Assembly: GCA_004194705.1 (NCBI GenBank)
Contig: SADC01000318.1
Coordinates: 558,001 to 622,000, forward strand
DNA from: Ditylenchus dipsaci
Lineage: Eukaryota; Nematoda; Chromadorea; Rhabditida; Anguinidae
Direction: 5' to 3'
DNA length: 64,000 nt
Shown here: positions 24,101-33,635 of the stretch, in pieces
How positions within the stretch are numbered: position 1 is the stretch's first letter
Layout of the letters: each line of letters begins with the position of its first letter
Notes under the pieces: model-generated
The model's database searches: none
What the model was told of the DNA's origin: nothing
The model's input: the letters and a program-made list of their open reading frames with translations, nothing else
Position numbers and translations under genes: made by a program

Positions 24101-24604
24101 AACCCAATTTTTCTGATAAAAGAACTAAAAATAATTTGAAATTATCCACTTACGGTAGCGCAGAAACATTAACCATAGGACCGATGCCGCCCACCCAAGA
24201 GTACTCACTGGGACACTGTTCCCCTTCGAATGTGGCTGCACATTGCTACAAATCAAATCATTTTGAACTCGGATGCCAACTAAAATTACAAAACCAACAG
24301 CAGTTTGAGGTCTAAAACTGTCTGCATCACTAGAGTTAACAGCACTCGGTCGGGCATCTGCAGCTGCTTTGCGGAAGTATCCATCTGGTTTCTTGTTAAC
24401 CCTGTAGAACGTGGCCGGACTAGCTGCGGGTTTGCCTTCCGCAGTCCAACCAAAACAGGTAGGACGGGCACAGCCAAGCACTGGTTGACCTGAAGGTAGT
24501 GCTTCAAAACTGAAGGGGATGGCTGCTGGACCGCAAAATGAGGCTAGACTGCTATGAACTAGACAAAGAACTAGCAATAAGTGATGGTAACCGGGTGTGT
24601 CCAT
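15122..24604 (-). CDS. wrt: Warthog protein (Wart domain plus Hint autoprocessing domain)
   Basis: Nine exons join in phase: 24604-24290, 24245-24154, 21880-21710, 21662-21518, 16855-16688, 16640-16208, 16161-15994, 15411-15278 and 15202-15122 (stop), giving about 568 residues, usual for warthogs. Residues 1-22 are a signal peptide. Residues 24-240 are the cysteine-rich Wart domain (FCGPAAIPFSFE, GCARPTCFGW, LALQCCKYE, RGVAVVNPGQ, IRRLACLPYP). A Gly/Ser/Tyr linker follows (about 325-360). The Hint domain starts at Cys363 (CFTADTLV), has TAKH (Thr430, His433) and DVFASCY (Cys511), so the residues for autocatalytic cleavage are present. It ends with the DLPFGTSI...VLPKH tail. These proteins are secreted and self-cleaving, and act in cuticle/epidermal and moulting biology in nematodes. 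An AATAAA lies about 90 bp past the stop. The fourth intron (16856-21517) holds an LTR retrotransposon in opposite orientation. Start 24604 is chosen because it precedes the signal peptide. Confidence 0.93.
15412..15993. other. Seventh intron of the warthog gene
   Basis: 582 bp between the exons that encode APMTG and NGDIVVDD. No element boundary is evident. Open frames on either strand here have no recognisable content. Confidence 0.5.
16984..17062 (-). repeat. tRNA-like sequence (degenerate, possible SINE head)
   Basis: On the minus strand this reads like a tRNA: a GATAGCTAATTGGTA D-arm with A-box character, an anticodon-arm-like middle, and GCAGGTTCGTTCCG resembling a B box/T arm. Pairing of the acceptor stem is poor, so it is a decayed tRNA-derived repeat rather than a working tRNA gene. 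Confidence 0.45.
17455..17579. repeat. GGTGGCCAGGTAGGGTA minisatellite, left part
   Basis: Imperfect tandem units of about 12-17 bp built from GTAGGTGGCCAGG. The same array resumes at 20350-20690. The LTR retrotransposon and then a hAT-type element inserted within it. Confidence 0.75.
17580..17743 (+). repeat. 5' LTR
   Basis: 164 bp with TGTTGTA/TACAACA short inverted tips. It contains TATATAA at 17638-17644 and AATAAA at 17682-17687, the promoter and polyadenylation signal expected in an LTR. It matches the 3' LTR except at one position (GTGACATG here, GTGATATG there). Confidence 0.95.
17758..18498 (+). CDS. Gag capsid region of the LTR retrotransposon
   Basis: 246 residues starting 15 bp after the 5' LTR. 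The N-terminus is Gln/Met-rich (FQQFMAMQQQQQQ), followed by a helical capsid-like region containing ENWMSRFKF and RYECLRLVKDDGEEFPHFV, typical of retrotransposon gag proteins that package element RNA in the cytoplasm. It ends at TGA, but the same frame continues uninterrupted with the nucleocapsid and protease (18508-19449). The TGA is therefore either a read-through site or a nonsense change. Confidence 0.85.
   Translation: MDMEQFQQFMAMQQQQQQAAMAQMMALFQQQQQNGGAGGDSAQQVPAVVSTLPQLPDIEVFSADDSEPAKLENWMSRFKFSLDCTAPNMVDACKVKLLMTKLSAEAFAEYRKSVLPRDVVDFSLEETVCGLSKVFAHSRSLVVDRYECLRLVKDDGEEFPHFVNHLKGQLRLFKFSALKEEEFNCLLLLFGLKSNGDAVLRTRILQRLNEKGDQVKFDEIVEEAASYLSTIAEAKHLERKEAPSYF
18499..19449 (+). CDS. 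Nucleocapsid zinc knuckles and aspartic protease, fused to integrase zinc head
   Basis: Same frame as gag after the TGA. Two CCHC knuckles are visible: CFRCGQMHWSDDC and CYQCNELGHLKSQC (each CX2CX4HX4C). FVLDTGAQLNII is the catalytic D-T-G of a retroviral-type protease, followed by LLGISALKALGF. Downstream, where reverse transcriptase should lie, the frame passes straight into MLHEGHQGS, the His part of the integrase HHCC zinc domain. This indicates an internal deletion. The frame breaks at 19447 where one base appears missing. The frame has no ATG at its start and depends on gag. Confidence 0.85.
   Translation: MNQVGQKKALPSQSCFRCGQMHWSDDCYARRLKCYQCNELGHLKSQCSSFKKFRKPEKNAEVNVVVAPSVMINAVGSENQLIKKEVEVNGKPVKFVLDTGAQLNIINEAVYKSIGSPKVKESTVVAKLCDGSLLKFLGEGVACMAANGKFSYQSFFVAKKGALNLLGISALKALGFLSVPLQQSSVSAVVSPICQDDANSEESWNNDGDVVIGALEVSEEEFGRELAASISSLPISLDELVSSVKDDPVLGQVMECISNGWSKSAKSGKCSEFYTRRQHLSVVHGCVVLNKRVVVPAANRHQVLEMLHEGHQGSVV
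19446..19880 (+). pseudogene. Integrase remnant: zinc-domain Cys half and C-terminal tail
   Basis: FFWPKMEEDIECSVAVCSEC is the second half of the integrase HHCC domain, out of frame by one base with the preceding His half. The D,D35E catalytic core is missing; the frame then enters a Pro/Val-rich tail and a basic RRSSRVVKQR stretch typical of an integrase C-terminus. It cannot make an active integrase. Confidence 0.75.
19917..20080 (+). repeat. 3' LTR
   Basis: 164 bp, one substitution from the 5' LTR. It is preceded by the polypurine tract GGGGGAAGG (19908-19916) and followed by the GGTAG target duplication. Confidence 0.95.
20090..20349. mobile_element. hAT-type non-autonomous element, GGGACGTCCCG family
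   Basis: TAGGGATGGA ends are inverted; flanks GTAGCTAG (20082-20089) and GTAGGTAG (20350-20357) match at 7 of 8 positions. The interior is made of CCCGTCCCG and CGGGACGTCCCG words. It abuts the LTR element: only GGTAGCTAG separates them. Confidence 0.8.
20350..20690. repeat. GGTGGCCAGGTAGGGTA minisatellite, right part
   Basis: Continuation of the array at 17455-17579, with units such as GTAGGTGGCCAGGTAGG becoming degenerate to the right. Confidence 0.7.
21020..21395. repeat. Relative of the 11900-12652 fold-back family
   Basis: It contains AAATCATGTTCAAACGACGTC, AAAACGATAAAAA, TTGCCTTGGTCCCCCAAGGC and the CGAGTGATTTGTGTCTAAGG segment in the same order as the 12-kb copy, with much of the right arm collapsed. 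It lies just downstream of the fourth warthog exon, in its fourth intron. Confidence 0.65.
22545..24060. repeat. Large fold-back element in warthog intron 2
   Basis: The arms are inverted arrays: left 22545-22730 (GCCACCTTTTGTTGAAAAG, then GGTAAAAAGGGGCC units), right about 23795-24055 (GGCCCCTTTTTACTGGCC, then AAAAGTGACACATTTCAACAAAAG). The spacer is unique-looking and has a tRNA-like B box (CAGGTTTGAATCC on the minus strand, near 23650). No coding content is seen. Confidence 0.7.
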
Positions 24605-24918
24605 GACTAAACTGGCAATATTGTTGGTGCTCACAGAGTGCCTTAACACGTCCAATGCCAATTGTAACAGGTGTTGGTTCCTGTACAACTTTTCATGATG
24701 ATTACAAATCCGCGCTTGATTTTCATTTTTTCAAAAGAAATGTTTGAGCTTTGACCATTTCAAAATTTTATGTTGTACTTTGGGTAATTTGCTTATTTTG
24801 GCCATAACATTCATATTTAGATAACACAATTAACTGCGTAATAGCTCAAAATGGTATGTGGTTGTGCGCATGTCAACTCCACGCTCCCAAGTACCTGCGC
24901 CCCCGGTATGGTCGCAGG

Positions 24919-25217
24919 CATACTTGCACGGGCGCCGGAGCCACCGCCAGGAGCCCAAAGTCGGGATCTTCTTTTCACAATTTTTTTTTCACAAGCCCGG
25001 CGCCGGCCCCTTGGGTTTTTTATAGGTTGCGCCGGCGATTGAGATTTTCGGAAAGGCGCCGCCTTTGTCACAATATTTGCAGCAACGCTGTTTTTTGAAA
25101 AATCTTTTGTAAATTTTCTTAAAAATTTGTGAATTATTTAAATTTAAATTTTGTGAATTCGCCCAAAGTTTCGAGAAGCCTGGCGCCGGCGCCCTTTTTC
25201 CGAAACTTGCAAGTATG
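24919..25217. mobile_element. hAT-type non-autonomous element, GGCGCC family
   Basis: CATACTTGCA ends are inverted; the flanks GTCGCAGG and GTCACAGG differ at one of 8 positions. Same family as 1587-2100. It interrupts the GC-rich hairpin repeat also seen at 8760 and 12230. Confidence 0.82.
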
Positions 25218-25724
25218 GTCACAGGGTTCTTGGGGGATCGAGAGTTAGACATCTTCGACAGGTGATTTTGGCTCACTTTTCAAAAAAACCGAGTATGGGG
25301 GAACTAAAGAAGTGCCAAACTATGCCAAACCCTCTGTAGTTCGAGACTTTTTTTGATCAGAATAAAAAAACACACTCGGCTTTCTCACGAATATGAGGTT
25401 ATCTCCTCCGAGCACTCTGCGTGGGGGGATCAGAGACTGCAACCGAAAAGTCACTTAGAAAGTAAATATAGAATTTATTTAAAAAACAATTTGACTAATA
25501 ACTTTTTTATGAGCAAGCTATAATATCTCACTTAAGACTCGTGTTCAGCGTGGTCGATTTGGTTACAAAGATGCTCTTTAACTTTAAAAATTACTGTCAA
25601 ATTTAAATTTCGCTCGAGACAATAAATATTCGAAAGTTAGGCGCAAGTAGCGAATACTCGGGTTAATCAATATTTTGACTGGTTTTAGAAAATCAGTTTT
25701 TTTTCAATTCAGCATTAAAAAGAG

Positions 25725-26176
25725 TTAACTAATATTTTGGTACTTTCCTGTTATCTTGAATCATTTTTGGATGTATTAGTTAACATTCTCAAGTATTTCA
25801 CCCTGAAATACGAACTTATTTTTCCCTATCCCTTGCAATGTGGAGTGTGCTGGTCTTGGCCGCGAAGCGGCCAACCCTTGGTCGTGTACAACAATCTGTA
25901 CCCATACCACAATATGATATCCCGCTTCATACTTTCCGAATATAATAACATTATTGTAGGGCATTGTAGGCTGTTCTTAATTTCAATAAAAATTAATAAA
26001 ATTTCGGATGTTGTACACGACCAAGGGTTGGGCGCTTCGCGGCCAAGACCAGCACACTCCACATTGCAAGGGATAGGAAAAAATAAGTTCGTATTTCAGG
26101 GTGAAATGCTTGAGAATGTTAACTAATACATCCAAAATGATTCGAGATAACAGGAAAGTACCAAAATATTAGTTAA
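25725..26176. mobile_element. TTAA-bordered palindromic element
   Basis: Arms of about 165 bp at 25725-25892 and 26008-26176 are near-perfect inverted copies, with TTAA at each tip (TTAACTAATATTTTGGTAC). Each arm ends in a CTTGGCCGCGAAGCGGCCAA-like stem with CTTGCAATG before it; the same motif recurs at about 59327-59385. TTAA borders suggest a piggyBac-type MITE. Confidence 0.75.
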
Positions 26177-26245
26177 CGCGAGTTTACAAAACTCAATTCA
26201 CTTCAACAGTCTTACTAAAAATTACAGAATTCGCTTATTTTTTCT

Positions 26246-26485
26246 TTAAAGGGGCATGCCACGCTAATAAGAGGTGGTGCGCGGGAATTCAAAAAATTCT
26301 CCTGATGATTGAACTTCTGTACGGATTTTTCAACTTGGTTTCTAATAAAACCACACCTAAAATTAAATTCTAGGCCTTGTTTTGTTAGAAACCAAGTTGA
26401 AAAAACCGTAAATAAATTCAATAATACGGAGAAATTTTTGAATTCCCGGGCACCACCTCTTATTAGCGTGGGCATGCCTCTTTAA
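26246..26485. mobile_element. TTAA-bordered MITE with AGGGGCATGCC ends
   Basis: Inverted arms of about 100 bp (AGGGGCATGCCACGCTAATA at left) with TTAA at both borders. A second copy covers about 44820-45042 and a partial one about 45545-45600. Likely mobilised by a piggyBac-type transposase; no coding sequence. Confidence 0.78.
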
Positions 26486-28021
26486 CATTGTTTTGTTTAT
26501 TTCGAAGAGATCTTCTTTCGATAGCCAAGAATCTGAGCGCAAAATGACACCAAAATGAAAAATGGCGTTTGTCGAAACATGAAAGGACAATTAGGAAGTT
26601 CAACAACAAACAACCACAAATTAATATTTGCGCTGTCGGTTTCAAAAATAGTTTTCAATTTCTGAATAAGCTAAACGTGTGAATTGTCTGCATGTCTTCC
26701 ATTAATTTTGTGCTATTCAATTAGCAGTTGGTTCGGCGACCCATGCATATTAGATAATTGACCAGACTCTCTGATTTATTGTGCATTGAGATCAATTTCG
26801 GCTAGAAGTCAAATGAAAATAACAGGTCAAATAGAAAATATTTATGACAAATGACTTTTAATGTGTCATTTTTCCGTTCAGAGTCCTGGATATTGAATCA
26901 AAAAAGATGTTTTCGAGGTGTAATGGAATTCTAAAAAGTATTAGAAAAATAATTAGTCGCACAATAATGGCAAATCTCATATCTTTGTATCTAAAACAGC
27001 AACAATATTAAGAATCCTAATTAATTTGTATAATAAAAACTAAACCAATTAATGCAATAGATTGAGATGAAACAAACCACAAGAAAAATAATTTAGTCTG
27101 ATGTGGAAGAACAGAAACGATTTAACCTAAAGAACAATGCATTTGATCAAGGAGAAGAAAAAAGTTTTTTTAGTAATTTTGTGGTAGATGGGTGGGTAAG
27201 TAATAATGACCTGATTACCTGGATTGCGCCTGTGCTAAAAGCACTTTCGATTTCCATCATCTTCTACTTGTCAATTCTTGCTTAGACATCTCAACAAACC
27301 ATTCGCAAGTCTCCTTTAATTGCGCGACTCAGAAAGAAACAGAAATTTAACAAAGATGCCAACAAGAAACATGAATACCGTTAACCCATTAATTTTTTTT
27401 TGAATATTTTTGACAGAGTTACCACTTATATTGTAGCTCTTCTGACTAGCTACACATTAAGTGGTAACTTACCTAATAATGATTTGCACAGAACACACGG
27501 CCTCAAATTCAAAATCATAATTACTTTCGGAATTTTTCGAGAAATTTTTTGCTGGCTATAAAGTAGTTCTAATTCAAAAATTTGTACTCCATCAAATTTT
27601 TGTGTTCTATCACACAAATTTTTTGTCGGCATCAATAGGTTAATCACTGATATTGGTGTTGGCGACCGGACAGGAATCCGGCCGAAATTCGGTGACAGAT
27701 TCCAATTTATTTTTCGTGAGATAATTAAATTATCAAAAGTAAGTTTCATAGCATAATTTTGTTAGTCTCAAAGTGGGTTGATGCAATTTTTAAAATTAAA
27801 AGACCGATTGGATAAACATTAGCGAATAGCGTGCGAAAAGAATCGTTAGAAGTTAAATCTGCAGGGGAAAAGTGCTTTTTTCCTTCGGCAGGTGAAAGTC
27901 AACTAGGGCAGAACACGACTTGTGAAAATTGTCAGCAGAATCGCGTGTTTGAAAGAGTATGTGAAACCGATTGATACTAAAATTTGGGGCGTTCGTTACT
28001 GGAAGAGTTGACTGTAGCTCA
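26486..28021. other. AT-rich non-coding stretch
   Basis: No gene is supported. A weak open frame at 27103-27285 (VEEQKRFNLKNNAFDQGEEK...) has an acidic start and a hydrophobic end but no splice partners or recognisable domain. Confidence 0.4.
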
Positions 28022-28620
28022 TAATGGGTGTCCCAAAAGTTCGGAACGGAATTTTGGGCTAATTTTTCAAAGTAAAAAAATATAAAAATTTTTTGAAAGT
28101 TATCTTTTGCGGCTCGGTTCATCTTCTTTGAAATGTTGAATGAAACTTTCGTGAATAATTTAAAAAAGGTCACCATTTGGCTTCAAACACCTGTGATGTC
28201 ATTTTGAAAAGTTGACGAGCACTTTCAGTACTTTAAGCGATCAAAAGTTTAAATGAGTATTGATTTTCTAAAAAGGCCAAATTTTCAACATTCAGATTCT
28301 GAAAAACCATTCTCGAAAATAGGTTTTGCAGCTTCTGAACTGCGCTGCAGCATAGAATTAAGATATTACCGTAACTATTAATGCTCGTTTAAACTTTTGA
28401 TCACTGGAGTAGTGAGAATGCTAGTCAACTTTTCATAATGACATTACAAGTGTTTGGAGCCAAATGATGACTTATCTAAAACTATCAAAGAAAGATGATA
28501 TACCATTTGAAAAAGGATGACAGAGCTGGGAAAACTTTTTTTCAAAACTTATTTACAAATATTTTTTTACTTTGAAAAATCAGCTCAAAAGTCCGTTCCG
28601 AACTTTTGGGACACCCTTTA
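28022..28620. mobile_element. Mariner-type MITE (GGGTGTCCCAAAAGTTCGGA ends)
   Basis: About 55 bp inverted terminal repeats beginning GGGTGTCCCAAAAGTTCGGA, with TA at both flanks. No transposase. Part of its interior (GTCACCATTTGGCTTCAAAC region) is repeated in a fragment at 43245-43400. Confidence 0.82.
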
Positions 28621-29270
28621 GTTCAAAATTTTGCAGGTATTTTTCATGATAGTAGATAAAGTGTTATAAGCATTCAAAAAGTATACTTCTACTAACTTGC
28701 AGTATATTTTGCAATTACTTTTGCACTATCGTGTCTGAAATCACTAGTCTATTATTTTTGTGCAAGTGTATGCACATGTATTCTCTCCATACTTCTACTG
28801 CTCCATTTTTCGAAAAAGAGCTTAAACATTGCAAATTAATTTCTTTTCTATGGCTTCCTGTTCTCACTTTCATTCAGCTTATATATATACAGGCAGACAG
28901 GTAGGTAAGTGAGTGAGTAAAGTAGGGCAATGGTCGCCTAGGTGATCCATCCACACTCTACATCAACAATTGCAGCAGCTTTTTGTTGTAGTTTACACAA
29001 GGTAGAGTGTGCGAATATGTTCTTAATTTAATTACTTTAACATCCCTGACTCAGTCTTTTTAGTTAACAATTTTTATATTCGTTTATCTAACCAAATAGA
29101 TGTTAATTGTACAGCAAGAATAAGGAACAGAACAAGTCACACTCCCTGTCCCAAAATCCTAATAACTTGTTTTAATCGTCCCTATTGTACAAGATATCCC
29201 AAGAAATATGCCTCCTTTTAAACGACCATAACTTTTTATAAAGACCCTTTTTTGATAATATGTTTGGAAC
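28621..29270. other. Non-coding stretch
   Basis: Nothing coding is recognised. It contains a TATATATAC run and a short GTAGGTAAGTGAGTGAG repeat near 28885-28920. Confidence 0.4.
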
Positions 29271-29720
29271 TACAGTCGACGCTCGGGCCCTATCCCTCAA
29301 TGGGGGGGGGTGGTTTTCCTTGGTCCCCCTGTTGTTTTTTTTTTTTGATTTTTTAGGCTTAAGCAAGGGTTGACCAGCATATGTTAGGACGGACTCAAAC
29401 GTATTTTAGACTCATGATTAAGTTCGTCCTAACATACGCTGGCCTACTTTTGCCTGAGCCTTAGTCTGAAAGCTCACAAAAAAAACAACAACAGGGGGAC
29501 CAAGGCAAAATCTCTCCCCCCATTGAGGGATAGGGCCGACGCTTAATGTAAAGTCCCTCAAGGGACCGGCCAAAATGGGACGTTATAAAGAGCGGACGTT
29601 ATATCGAGCGTCGTTTTTATCGAGAATACACTGTAATCTGGCCAAATAAGAATTTTTTCGGGACGTTATATCAAGCGAAGCGTTATATCGAGCGAAACGT
29701 TATATCGAGCGTCTACTGTA
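29271..29720. mobile_element. Pogo/Tigger-type element with nested hairpin
   Basis: TACAGTCGACGCTCG at left and CGAGCGTCTACTGTA at right are inverted ends with TA borders. The right side repeats ACGTTATATCGAGCG. A long inverted repeat (GGGCCCTATCCCTCAATGG ... complement, 29287-29537) with the GACCAAGGCAAA and CAACAGGGGGACC words sits inside. Confidence 0.7.
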
Positions 29721-30845
29721 TTGTTGTTAGAGCCCCTCTGGAGGTTAACTTTTTTCAAAAAAAAAATTCTTTTCAAAACACATTTTTGTGGTGTTTTTTG
29801 CAGAAATACGACGAAATTCAAAGAGCTGAGCTAAAACTCTTGTTTAAATGTGTTTTAAAACTTTTTACGGCCAGTTTCATCAACTAAAACATAGTAGAAT
29901 ACCTAGATATAAGATAGTTAACCATGCTTTCCCAAGTCGAAAAGGCATACCATTATGTGGTATAAATATGCTTAAATTCATCTTAAAATCGTTTTTAGTG
30001 TATAAAAACTAATGAAGAGTCATTTAATCGTGAAAAAAATTGAAAAAAAGTTGACCTCCAGGGGCCCTAACAGCATTAGTTCCATATGTTTTTACAGATC
30101 GGCCCAGTTTTCATGCAATTTTTGTATACAATGTCAAAAAAATTATTTCGCTTGGACCCCCTGGGATTTGGGCCCTAAACTGTGGATACCGTTTAGATGG
30201 ACAAGGCCCAAACAACAAGGGCAAGCAAGATCGTATATTTACCAAAAGCGTTTTAAAACACGGAATGGATGTGTGGAAGAAGCTATCTTTAAAGATTTTT
30301 AATTGAATTGTTGGAAACCGAACTTCGACAACATTATTAAAAGAGCCATTATGTTGTGTACTATTTAATTGATTTTTATCAAGATTTTCTTCTTCTGTTC
30401 CACCCACTCTAAATCCTGAGTCAAAAGGCAAAAGAAGATGGGATGTAATATCAAATTTCTACTATCGCTTAGCAAACACATGCAACAACAACCTTAACAA
30501 TTTAATGCTATTGCACAGCTTTTCTGAACTTTATTTTGTGGATGTAGACTGATTTAAATGTATTTGTTTGAGAACCTCTGTAGATTTTTTGTGACATGCG
30601 GGTGGCAAATATATTGTTTTCCTCTTTTTTGTGTTTGTAATGGGTATGAGTGGGTACTTGCTTAGTCACGCAAGTCCTTGTTGCAGCCATTCTCACATTG
30701 TTTTCTTGTTGATTGACTTGACCATGAACTAGAAATTACTTGTCGCCAATCACCTTTTTTATTTTTGAATGTGGTATTGAAAAAGTAAACATAGGAGAAC
30801 ACTTTTTTTAATGTTAATTCAATTTTTTTTTCATGTTTGGCGCAG
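29721..30845. other. Non-coding stretch
   Basis: No gene is supported. A minus-strand frame near 30430-30300 (FRVGGTEEENLDKNQLNS) looks mildly protein-like but has no partners. Confidence 0.35.
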
Positions 30846-30981
30846 CAAGTCAAACGATACAGAGAGGAAGTTGGCCGAAGTGGGTTATTCGATGTCCTTC
30901 CAAAACGATGAGATGAGATATAGAGTGCCTATGAGGGACCATATTAGAGAAGGGTTAATTAATAGAGAGCGGGTAATTTAA
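30846..30981 (+). CDS. Candidate orphan exon
   Basis: After a pyrimidine-rich GCGCAG acceptor, the frame reads KSNDTERKLAEVGYSMSF, continues QNDEMRYRVPMRDHIREG and ends at TAA after RERVI. Composition is protein-like (charged, few low-complexity residues). A GT donor after RER (30973) is also possible. I found no neighbouring exon and no known domain, so it may be a terminal exon of an unrecognised gene or a gene fragment. Confidence 0.3.
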
Positions 30982-33397
30982 TCAGTCAAGCTCAAAAAAT
31001 ACGATAAAAAATTCCAAAAATTAGCCGATCGTTTTAAGAAAATTTCATAAATTTGAGAATAAAGACCGGCGAGAGTTTAAATCTCAGATTTAAGTTACTT
31101 TGAGTTATGCATCGAAGTAGGTCTTTTTGAAAAGCTGGGGTGAAAACATGTAACCTCGATTATATCAACACTCCACTTTATGCAGTATAGTAGCTTTTCT
31201 AGTGTTTGAAACATATTTTTCTACAAAAAAAATATTTGTTACTTTAGTTGTTTTTCCACAAAACGGAAACATTTTTGTGTTGATTAGCTTCTTGAGTAAT
31301 ATGCCTATTCCATAAATTTATTTGTGCACTTCCAAACATGGACAAACTAAAATTGCAGAAGTTTTTTGCACTCAATCTTCTCTCTCTGAATTGGGCAAAT
31401 AAAGTCAATAAAATAAAGAAAGAAATAGGAGCAGTAGTCTCTGCAAATTGCACTCCAATTGGGAATTATTTTCAGTTTGGAGGAGAACCACTTCTCAGCC
31501 CCTTATATAATATATCCTTAGGGGGAAGAGGCCCTGCCCCAAGTATGTTTGTCTCAAAAGGCTTTTAAATTTCAATTCCCTCAGATTAATGGAATTCGTT
31601 CCAGGGCAGCAGAGAAGTATTTACCATTTTAGTGGTGCAAAAAACATCTTGGTGCACTCTTGAGAACTTGACTGACCTTGGTTGGGTAGTAGTTGCTCAA
31701 CCCCAATTATTTGGATGATGAGTGCAACACCCAATAATTGTGGTCGTACCTTGTTGGCCAGTAGTGACTGGCAGTGACTGGGTTGTGTACATATATATCC
31801 ATCTGCTTTGTGTCCTCCTTCTCTTCCTGTTCTCCCTTTTGAGGGTAATACACAGGGCAGATGAATAGCAAATTAATGGGTCTTATTATGCTGGAAATAG
31901 ATATATGGATTGGGATGATGGTCGCGGGTTGGATCAGTTAAAAATTTTGATATTTTGGTTGTTTTTTGGAATTTTAACTTTTTTCTATTTAGATTACAAT
32001 AATGATCCGAAAAAGGCGAAATTTAATAATAAATGCATTTTGAGATCTTTTACCCGGCTCCAGCGACCAAAATATGGTAGAATACCTTAAATAATGGGAT
32101 GGACCATGGCCGGGTCTACTGGAGTTGCTGGTGCCAAAAAGAGCTTGGTCCCCCTGTTGTTTTTTGTTTAGCTTGGGGGACCGAGCTGTTTTGGCACCGG
32201 CCACTCCAGTAAAACCCATGGCCATTCGAAAATCGATTTCTGTACCAAAGAGGCTATCTTCTAACTAAAATTGAAGTAACATGACTTTTCTTGAAGACAA
32301 AATATATTTTGAAAAATATATCAGGCTGTTCAGAAAATTCGTGACCACTCCTGAACGTAATTGTTTTTGATTTTTTCTAATTTGTTTTAAATTTTGTACG
32401 ATAACGATGCCATAACAAATCAGTCGTCGGCTGGATACCGTTAGTGTTCTGTAACTGTCTCCCTTCGACGGATGAAATCTGTTAAGTCACGAATAAAAAA
32501 CCCAGATGCTTTTGAGTAGAAAAATTTAACACCCAAATTAAATTATTAGAACTTGGCTGTGAAGTGCTGCATCACCCGCCATATACATCGGATCTTGCTT
32601 CTACCGACTTCTGATTGTTTATCTTACTGCAGAATGTGATGCGAGGAAAAGAGTTTGCAAACCAGCATGAAGTTCGGTTATTCGTTGAAGAATATTTTAA
32701 CTCAACGGCGTCTGGTTCCTTTCTTTTAAGGATTTGATTCAGTTATGGCAGACAGTTTTGTGCACAAGTGAGAGGATTTGCCTGATATTTAATTTGTTAC
32801 CACATTACATTCAAAGTAAGTGAGTACGGCAGCAGCGAAGAGGTATGTAGACAATAATGAAAATAACTGTTGAATCAAGAGAAATTGGAAATAAAGTTAT
32901 TTTGGCTAAATTTTAGGGAGGTGAATTATTGGATCTATTCTGCCCAAACATCTTCTCAAATCTTATTTAATTAATAAGCTATAGAACCAAAGAAAGTGTA
33001 AATATTAGTTGCCAAAACCTCTTGTCCCTCTACTCTAATTAATTTTGTGTCTGTGTTCAATTCGACGATATTGCCTGACCAGCTGGCCACTCTTACCCAA
33101 TTTTACAGTTACTAAAACAACTAATTCTGCTAGAAGTTATAGGGTGTGCTATTGTCAACTTTAGTTTTCACCCTGAGTGCTATATATCAAGGCTGTGAAA
33201 TCTACTTTATTTAAAAATTTGTACTTTATTTGTGATCCCACATCTTTAATAATTTTGAGATTTTTAGTCAAAATCTTTATATTTGACGACCAAAACTAAA
33301 TAAGAACTGGATGAAATGACACTTTTTGACGAAAAATGGTTAAATTGTTTTTTTTGCCAAACGTACTTTATCTCAAAATTTTGAGTTCGCAGCCGTG
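30982..33397. other. Non-coding stretch with an inverted repeat at 31985-32222
   Basis: No gene is recognised. TATATAATATAT near 31505 and TATATATCC near 31792 are promoter-like but have no gene attached. 32050-32222 is a hairpin-like repeat (GGCCATGG ... ACTCCAGTAAAACCCATGGCC) carrying the GGTCCCCCTGTTG word. Confidence 0.4.
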
Positions 33398-33635
33398 TAC
33401 AGGGGCGTCAGAATTACGCGGCCACTTTTTTCAACCTAAGTTTTTGAGTCATTGTTTTCTTTCTATAAAATTTTATGAAATTTTTTCAAAGTTGACCACT
33501 TATTTTGTAGCTAAGAATGTCAGCTACAAAATGAATGGTCAACTTTAAAAAATATTTAAAAAATTCATAGGAAAACACAATAGCACAAAAACTTTGTTTG
33601 AAAAAAGTGGCCGCGTAATTCTGACGCACCCTATA
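33398..33635. mobile_element. TA-flanked palindromic MITE
   Basis: Ends (C/T)AGGG(T)GCGTCAGAATTACG are inverted with TA borders; the arms run to a short loop near 33520 (GTTGACCA ... TGGTCAAC). No coding content. Confidence 0.75.

Noticed and set aside
24605..24688. Longer warthog start at the upstream ATG (24688)
   Set aside because: It would bury the signal peptide 28 residues inside the protein; the ATG at 24604 places it at the N-terminus.
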